Under the pieces are notes generated by a model. The model was not told the DNA's origin. It made no database searches and worked only from the letters and a program-made list of their open reading frames with translations. This document shows positions 1 to 6,821 of a DNA stretch of 19,157 nt, piece after piece. Numbering within the stretch: the first letter of the stretch is position 1; each line of letters starts with the position of its first letter. The position numbers were made by a program, and so were the translations under genes. The DNA is from Clostridia bacterium (GTDB lineage: Bacteria > Bacillota > Clostridia > Oscillospirales > CAG-272), in assembly GCA_024404475.1 (NCBI GenBank), contig JAKSPV010000012.1, forward strand, positions 1 through 19,157, written 5' to 3'.

Positions 1-56
1 CCGGAAACCGTTTAAGGTTTCTGGGGGTCCGGGGGCGTCTTGCAAGACGCCCCCGG
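1..56 (-). repeat. Palindromic dispersed repeat, copy A
   Basis: Read on the minus strand, this begins 8 bases after the stop codon of the lipoprotein gene. It has a perfect 28-base palindrome (29-56, 14-base arms, no loop) followed by a second hairpin, GAAACC/GGTTTC around a 6-base loop (about 3-20). A second copy lies at 17143-17198 in the opposite orientation, again just after a stop codon. The two match at 51 of 56 positions by eye, and the two stem differences are compensatory. No T-run follows the stem, so it is not a textbook intrinsic terminator. A 3'-end-protecting or terminating hairpin of a REP-like family is my inference. Confidence 0.75.
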
Positions 57-64
57 CTCGTCTC

Positions 65-1639
65 TTATCCAAGCGGGAACAGGAACTGGGCGGCGGCGCA
101 CCACTGCTGTTCGGTGTACTCGCGGCCTTTCAGGAGGATATAATCCTCATAGACTTCGATGTACCAGCCCTCGGCGCCAGGCACCTCGTGGTTGTCGTCG
201 TTCCAGAGATAGCCAGTCGCGGGGCAGCCGACGAACGACGCGTCCTTACCGCCGCCGTAGAGGACCGGCTGCGTGCTCTCGAAGATGAAATGCGTGTGCC
301 CGGTGAAGAGGATCGCGTTCGGGTACTCAGCGAGGAGCGCGCGCAGACGCTCGTTCGCGGCTTCGTATCCGAAACTGTACTGTGTGCCGGGGTTCAGCGA
401 ATAGAGCGATCCGGCGACCGTCTCGATCAGCGGCTCGTGCATGAAGAGGAACACCGGCTTTTCGGTGCCTGCGGCGCGGAGCTCCGCTTCGAGCCAGTCG
501 ATCTGCCCGTCGTACATCACGCCGCCCTGCTCCTTCTCCTCGGAGCCGAGCACGATGAACTTCATCCCGCCGAACTCGCATGCGTAGTAGAGTCCGGGCA
601 TCCCCGTCTGTTTCAGAAAGAGGTCGAGCTGCTTTTCGTAGGTGCTCGCCTTGTCGAGATCGTGGTTGCCGATCGTGTAGCGGAACGGGATGTCCACGCC
701 GCGGTCGGTCAGCTCTTCCTTGATGATCTGGAAGATCAGTTCATAGTTTCTTGCCTTGCCGACGTCGGTGTTGTCGCCGACGGTGAAGACTACCGCCGAA
801 TCCGGCGCGACCTCGCGGATGTCCGCGAGCGCGTTGTGCAGATGCTCGACGTATGTCGCCTGCGTCGTCGCGATGTGCAGGTCGGACAGAACGGAGAATT
901 TGAACAGGAGCGTCGATGCGGGCACTTTCAGCGTGTCGTCGGCGGAGATGTAAAGCGGCGTCGAGACGCCTTCCGCGACGGCGATCTCCACACCGTCGGC
1001 GTCGGCGGGCATGAAGATCGTGTCGTTGAACGCGACGTCAAAGGGTTCCGTGCCGGACGCGGTGACCGTGGTGATCGGGTTGTAGCCCGCGAGACGGACG
1101 CCGCCCTTCGACCAGGAGAACGTGTAGGTCAGCGTCTTGCCCCAGGCCGGCGTGACGGTCACGGACGCGTGCGAGACGCCGTCCGTTTTTTCGACGTGCA
1201 GAACGGCGGCTTTCGCGCCGTAGTCCGCTTCGGCGGGGTCGAGCATCATGACGTGACAGCTCGTCAAAAGCAGATCATCCGCGGTGTGGAGCGAGATCGT
1301 GTACGGACCGGGCGCAAATCCCTCCGACGGGAAGCGCACCTCGCCCGTGCCGGCCGCATCCCGGCGGTCGATCGGCGAAAAGGCGTCCACGTCGCCGGGC
1401 TGGATCGCAATATAGCACCCTGCGTCCACGTTGTAATAGAGAACGACGATCTCCTCCCCGACGGGGTACGCAAGCGTCTCCGCCGAAATCGCGGGCGCGG
1501 GCGGCGTGACGGGCTCCGTGGTGGAAGGCGCAGTCGTTCCGGGCGTCGTGATGTCGCCGGGCGCGGCAGGATCGGTGCAGCCGGTGAGCAGCGCAAGGAT
1601 CAGAAGGAAGATAACAGAAAAGAGAAGCGTTTTTTTCAT
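65..1639 (-). CDS. Lipoprotein with calcineurin-like metallophosphoesterase domain
   Basis: Predicted surface lipoprotein of 524 residues. The start at 1639 is preferred because AAAGGA lies upstream at good spacing and it opens a typical signal peptide: MKK, a hydrophobic stretch, then the lipobox LTGC with Cys21. A Pro/Thr-rich spacer follows (about 22-52), then a beta-rich region without clear identity, then the phosphoesterase domain from about residue 247. The metal-binding motifs are complete: SDLH (D253, H255), GDN (D289), GNHD (N325, H326), H401 in FMHEP, and GHTH (H448, H450). The family hydrolyses phosphate mono- or diesters using two metal ions; the substrate here cannot be told. 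A longer open frame reaches upstream to 1801 but lacks a ribosome site and would hide the signal peptide. It looks like a single-gene unit with its own promoter. Confidence 0.9.
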   Translation of the reverse strand: MKKTLLFSVIFLLILALLTGCTDPAAPGDITTPGTTAPSTTEPVTPPAPAISAETLAYPVGEEIVVLYYNVDAGCYIAIQPGDVDAFSPIDRRDAAGTGEVRFPSEGFAPGPYTISLHTADDLLLTSCHVMMLDPAEADYGAKAAVLHVEKTDGVSHASVTVTPAWGKTLTYTFSWSKGGVRLAGYNPITTVTASGTEPFDVAFNDTIFMPADADGVEIAVAEGVSTPLYISADDTLKVPASTLLFKFSVLSDLHIATTQATYVEHLHNALADIREVAPDSAVVFTVGDNTDVGKARNYELIFQIIKEELTDRGVDIPFRYTIGNHDLDKASTYEKQLDLFLKQTGMPGLYYACEFGGMKFIVLGSEEKEQGGVMYDGQIDWLEAELRAAGTEKPVFLFMHEPLIETVAGSLYSLNPGTQYSFGYEAANERLRALLAEYPNAILFTGHTHFIFESTQPVLYGGGKDASFVGCPATGYLWNDDNHEVPGAEGWYIEVYEDYILLKGREYTEQQWCAAAQFLFPLG

Positions 1640-1673
1640 GGTGGAGTTCCTTTCTGCGGTTGTTTTCAACATC

Positions 1674-1702
1674 ATTTTACTATTGAATGGTGAAAAATGC
1701 AA
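1674..1702 (-). promoter_or_regulatory. Possible sigma-A promoter of the lipoprotein gene
   Basis: On the minus strand TTGCAT, 17 bases, then TAAAAT, ending about 35 bases before the chosen start. The -10 box matches the consensus at 5 of 6 positions, the -35 box only at TTG. It lies in a locally AT-rich patch, unlike the GC-rich surroundings. Confidence 0.4.
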
Positions 1703-1847
1703 GGGGACTCGGAAAAAAGCAGAGGGGGACGGGACGGGGAGGAATATGGAAAAAATGAAACACGGGGGCATAAAACAGGGGGACTTTGAACCCGGCATCA
1801 CGGCTTTCGCTCGGCTAAACCTGTTCGTTTGGTTACCGTGACGCTTA

Positions 1848-1892
1848 GCAAATCCCGGAGGGATTTGCGGGGTTCAAGTCCGGGGAGGACTT
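1848..1892. repeat. Two adjacent hairpins with a tRNA T-arm-like segment
   Basis: The region between the lipoprotein gene and tadA is about 490 bases without a protein gene. This part has a perfect 9-base-pair hairpin (1848-1856 with 1860-1868, loop GGA) and a second of 6 pairs (1876-1881 with 1887-1892). Between them the plus strand reads GGGTTCAAGTCC (1870-1881), the same 12 bases found on the minus strand in the T arm of the neighbouring tRNA. No full tRNA can be folded here. It may be a tRNA remnant or chance. Confidence 0.4.
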
Positions 1893-1896
1893 CGGC

Positions 1897-1933
1897 AAAA
1901 CAAAAAGCCACCCACTCGGGTGGCTTTTTGTTT

Positions 1934-1934
<1 letters not shown>
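1897..1934 (-). terminator. Terminator directly after the tRNA
   Basis: Perfect 17-base arms (1897-1913 and 1918-1934) around the 4-base loop ACTC. The core stem is AGCCACCC/GGGTGGCT flanked by A-runs on one side and T-runs on the other, so it can work in both directions. On the minus strand it starts at the last base of the tRNA's CCA end and so would stop the tRNA transcript. Confidence 0.85.
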
Positions 1935-2010
<76 letters not shown>

Positions 2011-2069
2011 GAGGCGTTCTTTATAAGAGCATAATTTTCGGCCCTGTGCAATAGTTTTTTGAAAATGTC

Positions 2070-2098
2070 TTGCAGAGCACGGCTGTTTATGGTATGAT
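2070..2098 (+). promoter_or_regulatory. Probable sigma-A promoter of tadA
   Basis: TTGCAG (2070-2075), 17 bases, TATGAT (2093-2098), about 33 bases before the tadA start. The -10 box matches at 5 of 6 positions, the -35 box mainly through TTG. It lies between the divergently placed tRNA and tadA. Confidence 0.55.
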
Positions 2099-2131
2099 AA
2101 AAAGAACAGAGATGCAAAGGGAGGGACGGAT

Positions 2132-2602
2132 ATGGACGCCATTCATTCCACGCCGGAGCGCGACGCGTACTATATGCGTCTGGCTCTCGAAGAGGCGCGG
2201 GCCGCCGCGGCGCGCGGCGAGGTGCCGGTCGGCGCCGTGATCGTGCGCGGGGACGAGATCCTCGCTTCGTGCGGCAACCGGCGCGAGGAACTGAAAAACG
2301 CCCTGTCTCACGCGGAGGCGGACGCGATCCGGCTCGCGTGTGAAAAACTCGGCGGCTGGCGGCTTCCCGGATGCGAGCTCTTCGTGACGATGGAGCCGTG
2401 TCCGATGTGTGCCGGGGCGATCGTGAACGCGCGCCTGCCGCGCGTGGTCGTGGCGGCGCGTGACGCACGCGCCGGGGCGTTCGGCTCGGTCATGAACCTG
2501 AACGCGTACCCGCTCAATCACAAGCCGGAGATCGTTTTCGGCGTGGAAGAGGAGGCGGCGGTCGCCGTGCTCCGGGATTTCTTTCAGAGGAGAAGAGCGT
2601 GA
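2132..2602 (+). CDS. tadA: tRNA-specific adenosine deaminase TadA
   Basis: 156 residues, normal for TadA. It converts adenosine 34 of tRNA-Arg(ACG) to inosine so that one tRNA reads several CGN codons. The zinc deaminase signature is complete: H60-A-E62, with E62 the proton shuttle, and P-C90-P-M-C93. The following D-A-R-A-G-A-x-G-S stretch is typical of the bacterial tRNA enzymes rather than of cytidine or guanine deaminases. The start is supported by GGGAGG 8-10 bases upstream. It is transcribed away from the damaged tRNA-Val. The small SRP RNA that follows tadA in Bacillus is not seen here. Confidence 0.95.
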   Translation: MDAIHSTPERDAYYMRLALEEARAAAARGEVPVGAVIVRGDEILASCGNRREELKNALSHAEADAIRLACEKLGGWRLPGCELFVTMEPCPMCAGAIVNARLPRVVVAARDARAGAFGSVMNLNAYPLNHKPEIVFGVEEEAAVAVLRDFFQRRRA

Positions 2603-2652
2603 ACGTTTCGTGCCGCCGCGCCGAAGTGATCCGGTCCACGCCTGACAAGCGC

Positions 2653-2731
2653 TGAAAACCCTATATCACGGTTTTCACCGGCTGCGCCGGCACGCGTTTG
2701 TCCCAAGTTTGTATGCCGCCGCTTTGGCGGC
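2653..2731 (+). other. Three hairpins in the tadA-ATPase gap
   Basis: In the 144-base gap I see TGAAAACC/GGTTTTCA (2653-2660 with 2670-2677), CCGGC/GCCGG (2678-2682 with 2686-2690) and GCCGCC/GGCGGC (2715-2720 with 2726-2731). The last ends 5 bases before the ribosome binding site of the ATPase gene, so it could affect initiation. The first has the same stem core as hairpins at 3-20, 17178-17195 and 17278-17302. No T-run follows any of them, so they are not clear terminators. The function is unknown. Confidence 0.45.
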
Positions 2732-2746
2732 GGAATGGAGATTGTT

Positions 2747-3811
2747 ATGGACAGAAAAGACGAGATCATCTCGCGGCAGCTCGAACTGATCCGCCAGATG
2801 ACAGAACGCAATATGAGAAGCGTCGGTACGGACATTTGGGGCACGACGCCGTCGAAACCGGCTGCGCCGGCGGGCGTCTGGGACGGCAAAACGCCGGTCG
2901 TTCCGGTCGGCGGCGCCAAAAAGGAAGCCCCGGTCAAAGAAGCGTCCGGCACGACGGGCGGTGACGCCAAAAAGCAAGAGGAAGAGCTCCCGCCGAAGGA
3001 GGACATCGCCGATCTCAAAAAGGAGCTTGACGACTACATCGGTCTCGGCGCGATCAAGGGCGAGGTCAGAAACCTCATCAACCTCGCAACGGTGTACCAG
3101 ATGCGCCGTGAGAACGATCTGCCGGTCGCGGACGTCTCGCTGCACATGGTGTTCTCGGGCAACCCCGGCACGGGCAAGACGATGATCGCGCGCTTCATGG
3201 CGCGCGTCTACCACTCGCTCGGGATCCTGTCGAAGGGACAACTCGTCGAGGTCGATCGCTCCGGGCTCGTTGCGGGCTTTGTCGGGCAGACGGCGCTCAA
3301 AACGGCGAAGGTCTGCGAGGAGGCGCTCGGCGGCGTGCTCTTCATCGACGAGGCGTACACGCTGACGTCGAAGAGCGACAACGACTTCGGCTTCGAGGCG
3401 GTGGACACCGTTTTGAAATACATGGAGGACCACCGCGACGACATCGTCGTGATCGTGGCGGGCTACACGGAGCTGATGGAGGACTTCATCGACTCGAACC
3501 CCGGTCTCTCGTCCCGTTTCAATAAATATCTGCATTTCGCGGACTACACGGGCGAGGAGCTCGCGGCGATCTTCGCGCTCCAATGCAAGAAGAACTGCTA
3601 CACGCTGACTGCGGAGGCCGAGGCGGAGGTGCGCTCATACCTCGATGCGGCGGCGGAGGCGGCAGGGGAGTTCGGTAACGCGCGCGGCGCGCGGAACTTC
3701 TTCGAGAAGATCCTGACGGCGCAGGCCAACCGTCTCGCGGAGCTGGACGACGTCTCGCGTGAGATGCTGATGGAGATTACGGACGCGGACGTCAAAGCTG
3801 TGGAGGAGTGA
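2747..3811 (+). CDS. AAA+ ATPase of the CbbX/SpoVK family
   Basis: 354 residues from the ATG at 2747, which has GGAG six bases upstream; an in-frame ATG at 2735 overlaps that site and is less likely. The N-terminal 85 or so residues are a charged, Pro/Ala/Lys-rich linker of low complexity. The AAA+ module has Walker A GNPGTGKT (138-145), a pore-loop-like GFVGQT (about 177-182), Walker B VLFIDEA (D201, E202), a sensor-1 region IVAGYTE and the NPGLSSRF arginine-finger motif (R257), then a helical lid. Relatives form hexamers that remodel a partner: CbbX acts on Rubisco and SpoVK in spore development. No Rubisco gene is near, so the partner is unknown. The linker may recruit it. Confidence 0.88.
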   Translation: MDRKDEIISRQLELIRQMTERNMRSVGTDIWGTTPSKPAAPAGVWDGKTPVVPVGGAKKEAPVKEASGTTGGDAKKQEEELPPKEDIADLKKELDDYIGLGAIKGEVRNLINLATVYQMRRENDLPVADVSLHMVFSGNPGTGKTMIARFMARVYHSLGILSKGQLVEVDRSGLVAGFVGQTALKTAKVCEEALGGVLFIDEAYTLTSKSDNDFGFEAVDTVLKYMEDHRDDIVVIVAGYTELMEDFIDSNPGLSSRFNKYLHFADYTGEELAAIFALQCKKNCYTLTAEAEAEVRSYLDAAAEAAGEFGNARGARNFFEKILTAQANRLAELDDVSREMLMEITDADVKAVEE

Positions 3812-3821
3812 TTTATACAAC

Positions 3822-3849
3822 TGTCTAAAACTGTCGAAAGATTTAGACA
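3822..3849. repeat. Inverted repeat TGTCTAAA / TTTAGACA
   Basis: Eight-base arms with a 12-base spacer, starting 10 bases after the ATPase stop and just ahead of the terminator at 3866-3895. The arms are AT-rich in a GC-rich region. It could be part of the 3' untranslated structure or a protein site; nothing further can be said. Confidence 0.35.
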
Positions 3850-3865
3850 AAAGTCGAATAAAAGA

Positions 3866-3895
3866 AACAACCGGGCTCACGGGAGCCCGGTTTTG
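3866..3895. terminator. Bidirectional terminator between convergent units
   Basis: CCGGGCTC (3871-3878) pairs with GAGCCCGG (3883-3890) around loop ACGG. It is extended by AA/TT pairs and flanked by an A-rich left side and TTTTGTTGTTTT on the right. It ends the plus-strand ATPase transcript and, read on the minus strand, lies just past the stop of the membrane-protein gene at 3915, so it closes both units. Confidence 0.88.
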
Positions 3896-3914
3896 TTGTT
3901 TTGAAAAGGGAAGA

Positions 3915-4676
3915 TCAGAAGTCGCCTTCGTCGTCCTCGTCGTCTTCGTCCTCGTCCTCTTTTTCATCTTCGTCTGCCTCTTCCGGCGATTCGACGGAGG
4001 CGGCGGCAGCCGCGGCGGCGAGCGGAGAGAGCGGTTCCTTCGGCTCGGCGGTGTCAGCGCTGAGCGCAGTCGGCTCGGCGGAGATTTCGCCCGGCTCGGC
4101 GGTGACCGGCGAGGGGACCGCTTCGGCGAAGCTGCCCTCGACGACCGTTTCCGGCATCTTTTTCAGTTTGTTCCAGGCAATGACGCCGCAGATGAGGTCG
4201 TACATCACCCACACGTGGAAGAGAATGTCGATGAGATCACTGATGTCGGAGATCGAAAAGATCATGAACACGCAGTCGATCGAGAAGAAGACGAGCGCGG
4301 CCACGAGCCAGCCGCCTTTCTTCTTCGAGCCGAGCCACGCGAAGAAGTACACGAGCAGGATCAGAACGGTGACGGCGAGAAGCAAAATACCGAACACCTT
4401 GATGACGGAGCCGGAGGCGGAAAGAACTTCGGCGGAAGACAGCGGGTCGAGTTCCAGAAGCTCCGTGAGCATATCCGGATGCAAAAGCACGATGCCGGAA
4501 ATGCCGGAAAGGATCATCGGGAAGATCGCGGCAAACAGGAACATGTACCCGGTGCCGAAAAAGGCGAGGATGCAGTTGATGAGGGAGAAGATGATGACGA
4601 AAAGCAGATCGGTGCGCGATCTTGCGTAGCGCATTTCGTAATACGCTCTGTCTTTGGTGACGGTCTGACGTGCCAT
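3915..4676 (-). CDS. Unknown integral membrane protein with acidic C-terminal tail
   Basis: 253 residues, start supported by AAGGAGG. I do not recognise a family. There are about five hydrophobic segments (near residues 24-42, 45-64, 92-115, 122-140 and 147-165), with a KKK loop between the third and fourth. The last third is a soluble tail: a Pro/Glu/Ala-rich stretch, a run of alanines, and a final section made almost wholly of Asp and Glu. It lies 22 bases behind the pseudouridine synthase and ahead of the terminator, so it is probably the last gene of the division operon. That position and the acidic tail, which would bind basic partners or cations, are all that hint at its role. Confidence 0.8.
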   Translation of the reverse strand: MARQTVTKDRAYYEMRYARSRTDLLFVIIFSLINCILAFFGTGYMFLFAAIFPMILSGISGIVLLHPDMLTELLELDPLSSAEVLSASGSVIKVFGILLLAVTVLILLVYFFAWLGSKKKGGWLVAALVFFSIDCVFMIFSISDISDLIDILFHVWVMYDLICGVIAWNKLKKMPETVVEGSFAEAVPSPVTAEPGEISAEPTALSADTAEPKEPLSPLAAAAAAASVESPEEADEDEKEDEDEDDEDDEGDF

Positions 4677-4698
4677 GGAACGTCCTCCTTAGATAAAA

Positions 4699-5655
4699 TT
4701 ATAAAGTTCTGAGAATATCGAGCAGGTGTGAAAAGTCCGCGGGGAGCGGCGAGGTGACCGTGACTTCCTCGCCCGTGGTCGGGTGGCGGAAGACAAGCGT
4801 GCCCGCGTGGAGGCACTGGCCGTCGATGAGCGCGGCGTGCTTCTTCTCGAACGGCGTTCTGCCGCCGCCGTAGACCTCGTCGCCGAGGAGCGGGTGGCCT
4901 ATGTGGCTCATGTGGACGCGGATCTGGTGCGTGCGTCCCGTTTCGAGCCGAAGCCGGACGTAAGTGAAGCCGGGGAAGCGTTCGAGAACGGTGTAGTGCG
5001 TGACGGCGTGTCTGCCGCCCGGGACGACCGCCATTTTCTTGCGGTCGGCGGGGGAGCGCCCGATCGGCGCGTCCACCGTGCCTTCATCGTTTTTGAGGTT
5101 GCCGATGACGATCGCGTCGTAGATGCGGTGCATCGAATGGTCGGCGAGCTGCGCCGAGAGCGCGACGTGCGCGCGGTCGTTCTTTGCCACGGCGATGAGC
5201 CCCGTCGTATCCCGGTCGATCCGGTGGACGATCCCGGGGCGGAGCGTCCCGCCGATACCGGAGAGGGAATCCCCGACGGCGTAGAGAAGCGCCGAGACGA
5301 GCGTGCCCGTTTCGTGCCCGGGCGCGGGGTGGACGACCATGCCTTTCGGCTTGGAAATGACGATCACGTCGTCGTCCTCGTAGCGGACGTCGAGCGGGAT
5401 ATTCTCCGGCGCGACCTCGAGCGGTGCGGGCTCCGGCACGGTGACGAAGAAGACGTCGCCCGGCTTTACGCGGGCGTTTTTCGGGAGCTCTTTTTCGCTC
5501 CCGTCGGGCATGGCCGACGTGACGAGCCCGCCGTCGAGCAGTTTCTGTGCCGCGGAGCGCGTCATATCAAGCGAAGCGGCGAGGAAGACGTCGAGCCGGA
5601 GCCCGGCATCTGCCGCCTCCGCCGGGATCACCCGGCGATCCGACGCGGCGATCAC
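4699..5655 (-). CDS. RluA/RluD-family pseudouridine synthase
   Basis: 318 residues. It isomerises selected uridines in 23S rRNA (family role; exact site unknown). The N-terminal S4 RNA-binding domain (about 17-75, with GLRLDVFL) is followed by the catalytic domain with H-R-I-D147-R-D-T-T-G, where D147 is the nucleophile, and by GRTHQIRVH. I chose the GTG at 5655 because it overlaps the lspA stop as GTGA, has GAGG upstream and places the S4 domain near the N-terminus. The open frame continues to 5901 inside lspA, but that part is Arg-rich and not homologous-looking. The overlap suggests translational coupling to lspA, the usual neighbour (B. subtilis ylyB). Confidence 0.92.
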   Translation of the reverse strand: MIAASDRRVIPAEAADAGLRLDVFLAASLDMTRSAAQKLLDGGLVTSAMPDGSEKELPKNARVKPGDVFFVTVPEPAPLEVAPENIPLDVRYEDDDVIVISKPKGMVVHPAPGHETGTLVSALLYAVGDSLSGIGGTLRPGIVHRIDRDTTGLIAVAKNDRAHVALSAQLADHSMHRIYDAIVIGNLKNDEGTVDAPIGRSPADRKKMAVVPGGRHAVTHYTVLERFPGFTYVRLRLETGRTHQIRVHMSHIGHPLLGDEVYGGGRTPFEKKHAALIDGQCLHAGTLVFRHPTTGEEVTVTSPLPADFSHLLDILRTL

Positions 5656-6137
5656 GTCGTTTCCTCTTTCTTTTTCTCGTCCTTCCACTCGAAGAAGACG
5701 AAGCAGAGCACTGCGGCGGCGCAGCCGACGCAGACGCAGATATCCGCGACGTTGAAGACGTATTTCCAGATCTTCGGGAACGCGCAGAAGTCGATGAAGT
5801 CGATGACGAAGCCGCGGAAGACGCGGTCGATCATGTTGCCGATGCCCCCGCCGATGACGAGCGCGAGGGAGAGGCCGGTGAGGCGGCTCTTCGGCGGCCA
5901 CTTGATGAGGTAGACGAGCATGAGGACGATCGCGACGGCGGAGACGATCATGAACACCCAGCGGGAGTCCTTCATCATGCCGAGCGCGGCGCCCGTGTTG
6001 TCCACGTGCGTGAAGTTCAATACGCCCGGGATCAGCGCCGTGCCGTCACCGACGGCGGGATACGCCGCGATGATCGCCCATTTTGTGAGCTGGTCGGCGA
6101 TGACCGCGAGGACGATCGTGAGAAGATACCAGATCAT
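5652..6137 (-). CDS. lspA: Prolipoprotein signal peptidase LspA
   Basis: 161 residues, typical length. This membrane aspartyl protease removes signal peptides from diacylglyceryl-modified lipoproteins such as the one encoded at 65-1639. Four hydrophobic segments are visible. The family motifs are present: N47-T-G-A-A, GNMIDR followed by V-I-D113-F-I-D, and FNVA-D132; D113 and D132 are the expected catalytic pair. The C-terminus is a lysine/glutamate-rich cytoplasmic tail. It starts 5 bases after the divIVA stop without an obvious ribosome site, so it may depend on coupling, and it overlaps the next gene by 4 bases. Confidence 0.96.
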   Translation of the reverse strand: MIWYLLTIVLAVIADQLTKWAIIAAYPAVGDGTALIPGVLNFTHVDNTGAALGMMKDSRWVFMIVSAVAIVLMLVYLIKWPPKSRLTGLSLALVIGGGIGNMIDRVFRGFVIDFIDFCAFPKIWKYVFNVADICVCVGCAAAVLCFVFFEWKDEKKKEETT

Positions 6138-6142
6138 GTCTG

Positions 6143-6805
6143 TCAGCGCGGCGTTCGCCGCAGTTCCTTTACGTAATTATCGTTGCCGAAGACGCGCGTG
6201 AACTCGTCCGTTTCTTCGGCCGGTGCCTCGGCGGGAATTTCCGCGGTGACGGCGCCCTCGGAGCCGGCGTATTCGTCCTCGGGGAGCGGCGGTGCGGGAA
6301 GCTCGATCGCTTCCGCCTCTGCGGCGTCGAGGAGATCGTCGGCCGCCTCGGGCAGCTCGAAGCCGTCGGCAAGGGCGCGGAGCCGGTCGGTGCCGGCAGC
6401 GTATTCCTCCGTGACGCGGGCGACGAACGACGCCGTCTCCTCGCGGAGCCGGTCGAGTTTTGCCTTTGCCTCCGCCATGTCGGCGTCGGCCGCGGCAGCG
6501 CGGTCGGCCGCCTCTTTCTCGGCGCGCGCGCGGATGATGTCGCCGTCGGCACGGGCGCGCAGGATGATGCGCTTCGCCTCGTCCTCGGCGGCCTCGAGCC
6601 GGGCGTCCGCCTCGGCTCTCTTTTCCTTGACCTCCGCCTCGCGCTTCGCGTAGGTGCGGAGGTGCTGGATCATTTCACAGTTCTCGCGGTAGAGCTCCTC
6701 ATACTTCCCGAGGATCTCCGCGACGTACCCGTCCACTTCCTCCGGCGCGTAGCCGCGGAACGTGCGGGTGAATTCTTCTGTCCGTCTGAGTTTTTCCGGC
6801 TGCAT
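6143..6805 (-). CDS. divIVA: DivIVA-family cell division/polarity protein
   Basis: 220 residues from the ATG at 6805, backed by GGGAGG; a longer frame to 6946 has no support. DivIVA proteins bind curved membrane at the division site and poles and recruit partners. The N-terminal domain carries the expected FRGYAPEEVD-Y motif (about residues 16-27), followed by a long Ala/Glu/Arg coiled coil (about 28-150) and an acidic, Pro-rich tail ending in a short basic stretch. In Bacillus, ileS sits between divIVA and lspA; here only 5 bases separate them. Confidence 0.93.
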   Translation of the reverse strand: MQPEKLRRTEEFTRTFRGYAPEEVDGYVAEILGKYEELYRENCEMIQHLRTYAKREAEVKEKRAEADARLEAAEDEAKRIILRARADGDIIRARAEKEAADRAAAADADMAEAKAKLDRLREETASFVARVTEEYAAGTDRLRALADGFELPEAADDLLDAAEAEAIELPAPPLPEDEYAGSEGAVTAEIPAEAPAEETDEFTRVFGNDNYVKELRRTPR

Positions 6806-6821
6806 GGTGCGTCCTCCCGAT

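Noticed and set aside
188..1693. Plus-strand open frame of 501 codons opposite the lipoprotein phosphoesterase
   Set aside because: Antisense shadow: Arg/Val-rich, no motifs, no ribosome site. The minus frame has a lipobox and all metal ligands.
2603..2746. Small SRP RNA (scRNA) after tadA, as in Bacillus
   Set aside because: The gap has no GGAAGCAGC-type SRP loop and only three short unrelated hairpins.
5656..5901. N-terminal extension of the pseudouridine synthase into lspA
   Set aside because: The extra 82 residues are Arg/Leu-rich antisense-like sequence overlapping lspA in another frame. The GTGA overlap start fits the S4 domain boundary.
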